DNA of 26,373 bases from PFJX01 sp037442845 (GTDB lineage Bacteria > Pseudomonadota > Gammaproteobacteria > Burkholderiales > Thiobacillaceae): assembly GCA_037442845.1 (NCBI GenBank), contig JBBIPL010000021.1, positions 1 to 26,373 on the forward strand, read 5' to 3'. Numbering within the stretch: position 1 is the first letter of the stretch; each line of letters starts with the position of its first letter. The notes below the pieces were generated by a model. The model was given only the letters and a program-made list of their open reading frames with translations. It made no database searches and was not told the origin of the DNA. Of the stretch, positions 24,524 to 26,373 are shown in pieces. The translations under genes and the position numbers were made by a program.

Positions 24524-24772
24524 ATGATGGGCACGTTCCAGGACAAGCACGGGGTTTTTCATAACGAGCGGCGGCGGCAACCCCACCTGCGCGCCATCTT
24601 CGACGACGCGCGGGGTCGCATCGACCATTTTTTCCATGCCACCAAGGAATGGGCCAACAGCCCGATGGACTATCTGGCCCATCGCGTCGTACACGAGGCC
24701 TACCCGGAACTCACGACGCACGACGTGAAAACCCTGGTGGCCGCGATCGAGCGCACTTTCCAGCCGCAATAG
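24524..24772 (+). CDS. Small hypothetical protein
   Basis: An 82-residue soluble, charged protein (MGTFQDKHGVFHNERRRQPHLRAIF in part, then DDARGRIDHFFHATKEWANSP and YLAHRVVHEAYPELTTHDV). It is rich in His and Arg and appears mostly helical. A very good ribosome binding site, GAGGAG at 24515-24520, precedes two adjacent ATGs (24524 and 24527); the second has the better spacing, so the protein may be one residue shorter. TATCAT at 24469-24474 is a possible -10. I do not recognise a family. It lies 58 bases upstream of the SirB2-like gene and may be co-transcribed with it. Confidence 0.7.
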   Translation: MMGTFQDKHGVFHNERRRQPHLRAIFDDARGRIDHFFHATKEWANSPMDYLAHRVVHEAYPELTTHDVKTLVAAIERTFQPQ

Positions 24773-24830
24773 CCGCCGCGCGCGGCTTCCGGGGTAAGAT
24801 GGACGGCCCGATTCCCCTTGCCCGTTCATC

Positions 24831-25214
24831 ATGGAATACGCACTGCTGCGCGGCCTGCACGCCGTCACCGTTGTCATCACCCTGCTGCTGTTTCTGCTGC
24901 GCGGCTACTGGATGATGCGGGAGTCCCCGCGCCTGCGCGAGCGCTGGGTGCGGGTAGTGCCCCACATGAACGACAGCCTGCTGCTTCTGACCGCGATCGC
25001 CATGCTGGTCGTCGGCGGCCTCAATCCCCTGCAGCAGCCCTGGATACTCGCCAAGATCGTCGGCCTGCTGGCCTACATCGGCCTCGGCACGATCGCCCTC
25101 AAGCGCGGCGCGACCAGGGCGGTGCGCATCAAGGCCTTCATCGCCGCCCTGGGTGTATTCGCCTACATCGTCGCGGTCGCCGTGACCAAGCAGGTCGTGC
25201 CGGGCCTGTCATGA
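24831..25214 (+). CDS. SirB2-family membrane protein
   Basis: A 127-residue inner-membrane protein with four hydrophobic helices (about 4-24, 47-63, 70-90, 101-122). The start MEYALLRGLHAVTVVITLLLFLLRGYWMM, the RVVPHMNDSLLLLTAIAML helix and the PWILAKIVGLLAYIGLGTIALKRG stretch match SirB2, named for its effect on invasion gene expression in Salmonella; its biochemical role is unknown. It ends in an ATGA overlap with the next gene, implying translational coupling to an amidohydrolase, which does not suggest an obvious shared pathway. Confidence 0.85.
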   Translation: MEYALLRGLHAVTVVITLLLFLLRGYWMMRESPRLRERWVRVVPHMNDSLLLLTAIAMLVVGGLNPLQQPWILAKIVGLLAYIGLGTIALKRGATRAVRIKAFIAALGVFAYIVAVAVTKQVVPGLS

Positions 25215-26373
25215 ACGTGTTGCCGCACATCCAGGCCGCGCGCGAGCAGTTGGCGGCTTTGCGCCACGATCTGCACGCCCATCCGGAACTCGCTTTCGAC
25301 GAGCGCCGCACCGCCGGCAAGGTGGCGGACTTCCTCGCGGCGCGCGGCATCGAGACGCATCGCGGCCTGGCCGGCACCGGCGTGGTCGGCGTGCTCAGGC
25401 GCGGCAAGGCAGACCGCGCCATCGCCCTGCGCGCCGACATGGACGCCCTGCCGGTGCACGAGCTGAACCGGTTCCCGCACCGTTCGCGGCATGAAGGCCG
25501 CATGCATGCCTGCGGCCACGACGGGCATACCGCCATGCTGCTGGGCGCGGCGGAATACCTTGCCGCGCACGGCAATTTCGAGGGCGCCGTGGTGTTCATC
25601 TTCCAGCCCGCCGAGGAGACCGACGGCGGCGCCCGCGTGATGATCGAGCAGGGTCTGTTCGCGCGCTTCCCAATCGAAGCCGTCTACGGCATGCACAACT
25701 GGCCCGGCCTGCCGGCGGGGCAGTTCGCCGTGCACGCGGGGCCGGTCATGGCCTGCGCCGATCAGTTCGACATCCTGCTGCGCGGGCATGGCGCCCACGC
25801 CGCCATGCCGCAGCAGGGACGCGACCCTCTCGTCGCCGGCGCGGCCCTCGTGCAGGCCCTGCAAACCGTGGTCAGCCGCAGCCTCGACCCCCTCGACGCG
25901 GCCGTGCTCTCCGTCACCCGTTTCCTGGCGGGCGGCGAGGCCTACAACGTGATTCCTGGCGAGGCGCGCATCGGCGGCACGGTGCGCGCCTTCCGCCCGG
26001 AAGTGGAGGACGCCATCGAGGCGGCGATGGAACGCCTGTGCGCCGGCATCGCCGCCGCGCACGGGGTGCAGGCCAGCCTCGATTACCGGCGCGGCTACCC
26101 GCCCAGCGTCAACGACGCCGCCGAGGCGGCGCGCTGCCAGGCGGTACTCGCCGATCTGGTGGGCGCCGACAATGTGCGCCTCGACATGAAGCCTTCGATG
26201 GGCGCCGAGGATTTCGCCTACATGCTGCGCGAGAAGCCCGGCTGCTACGTGTGGATCGGCAACGGCCTGGCCGAGGGCGGCTGCATGCTGCACAACCCGC
26301 GCTACGACTTCAACGACGACATCCTTCCCCTCGGCGCCAGCTACTGGGCGCGGCTGGTGGAGACCCTGCTTCA
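25211..26373 (+). CDS. M20-family amidohydrolase (hippurate hydrolase-like), 3' end outside window
   Basis: A metallopeptidase-like amidohydrolase of the M20D/hippuricase group, which removes acyl groups from N-acyl amino acids. 387 residues are visible. Metal-binding residues are recognisable: C101, H103 and H106 in HACGHDGHTAMLLGAA, E135/E136 in FQPAEETDGG, H162 in GMHNWPG, and the late LHNPRYDFND histidine. The dimerisation or lid domain lies between about 175 and 290 (ILLRGHGAHAAMPQQG). The ATG at 25211 overlaps the SirB2-like stop codon (ATGA). The frame is open to the last base; members usually end within 10-20 residues of this point, so little is missing. The exact substrate cannot be told from sequence. 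Confidence 0.92.
   Translation, partial: MNVLPHIQAAREQLAALRHDLHAHPELAFDERRTAGKVADFLAARGIETHRGLAGTGVVGVLRRGKADRAIALRADMDALPVHELNRFPHRSRHEGRMHACGHDGHTAMLLGAAEYLAAHGNFEGAVVFIFQPAEETDGGARVMIEQGLFARFPIEAVYGMHNWPGLPAGQFAVHAGPVMACADQFDILLRGHGAHAAMPQQGRDPLVAGAALVQALQTVVSRSLDPLDAAVLSVTRFLAGGEAYNVIPGEARIGGTVRAFRPEVEDAIEAAMERLCAGIAAAHGVQASLDYRRGYPPSVNDAAEAARCQAVLADLVGADNVRLDMKPSMGAEDFAYMLREKPGCYVWIGNGLAEGGCMLHNPRYDFNDDILPLGASYWARLVETLL

Overview
The window is high-GC, densely coded DNA from what looks like a betaproteobacterial chromosome. I infer this from the gene set (yheS and ettA ABC-F ATPases, slyX, a LapG/LapD pair, pgm, a SirB2-like protein, a PhoX-type phosphatase) and the strong GC bias. The genus is not resolved. 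It is a draft assembly: positions 22020-22119 are exactly 100 Ns, flanked by two identical 55-bp sequences, so the gap is probably an unmerged contig overlap.

Layout. 1-404: remnant of an adenine-specific DNA methyltransferase (Mod) with an internal deletion and a lost 3' part, next to lower-GC sequence. 405-2817: a membrane-bound class III adenylate cyclase (minus strand) with a heptamer tandem repeat directly at its start codon, divergent from a small membrane protein. 2931-8286: a SWIM/SNF2 helicase, then a YheS-like ABC-F ATPase carrying a 72-bp palindromic repeat inserted in frame. 8359-11401: an intact Phd/VapC toxin-antitoxin pair, EttA, then a second Phd antitoxin with a damaged VapC; both antitoxin genes have a palindromic operator candidate over a putative promoter. 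11441-13576: a DUF2914 membrane protein, an OmpA-like lipoprotein and SlyX.

13687-16748 is the most unusual locus: a LapG-type periplasmic protease fused behind a TlpA-like thioredoxin domain, with the catalytic Cys replaced by Gly, directly followed by lapD, the c-di-GMP receptor that normally controls LapG. 16745-21600: YlqF/RbgA GTPase and phosphoglucomutase (minus strand), divergent from a Tat-exported PhoX phosphatase. 21601-22186: mostly non-coding, with the assembly gap and a sigma28-like (FliA) promoter pointing at a secreted Sel1-repeat protein. 22187-26373: the Sel1 protein, a large coiled-coil OmpA lipoprotein (minus strand), a YchJ-like remnant, a small conserved-looking protein, a SirB2-like membrane protein and a translationally coupled M20 amidohydrolase that runs off the window.

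Functional themes are c-di-GMP/cAMP signalling and adhesion control, ribosome-associated ATPases and GTPases, cell-envelope lipoproteins, and decaying mobile or defence material (mod remnant, broken toxin, inserted repeat). All assignments come from reading motifs by eye; no database search was run.
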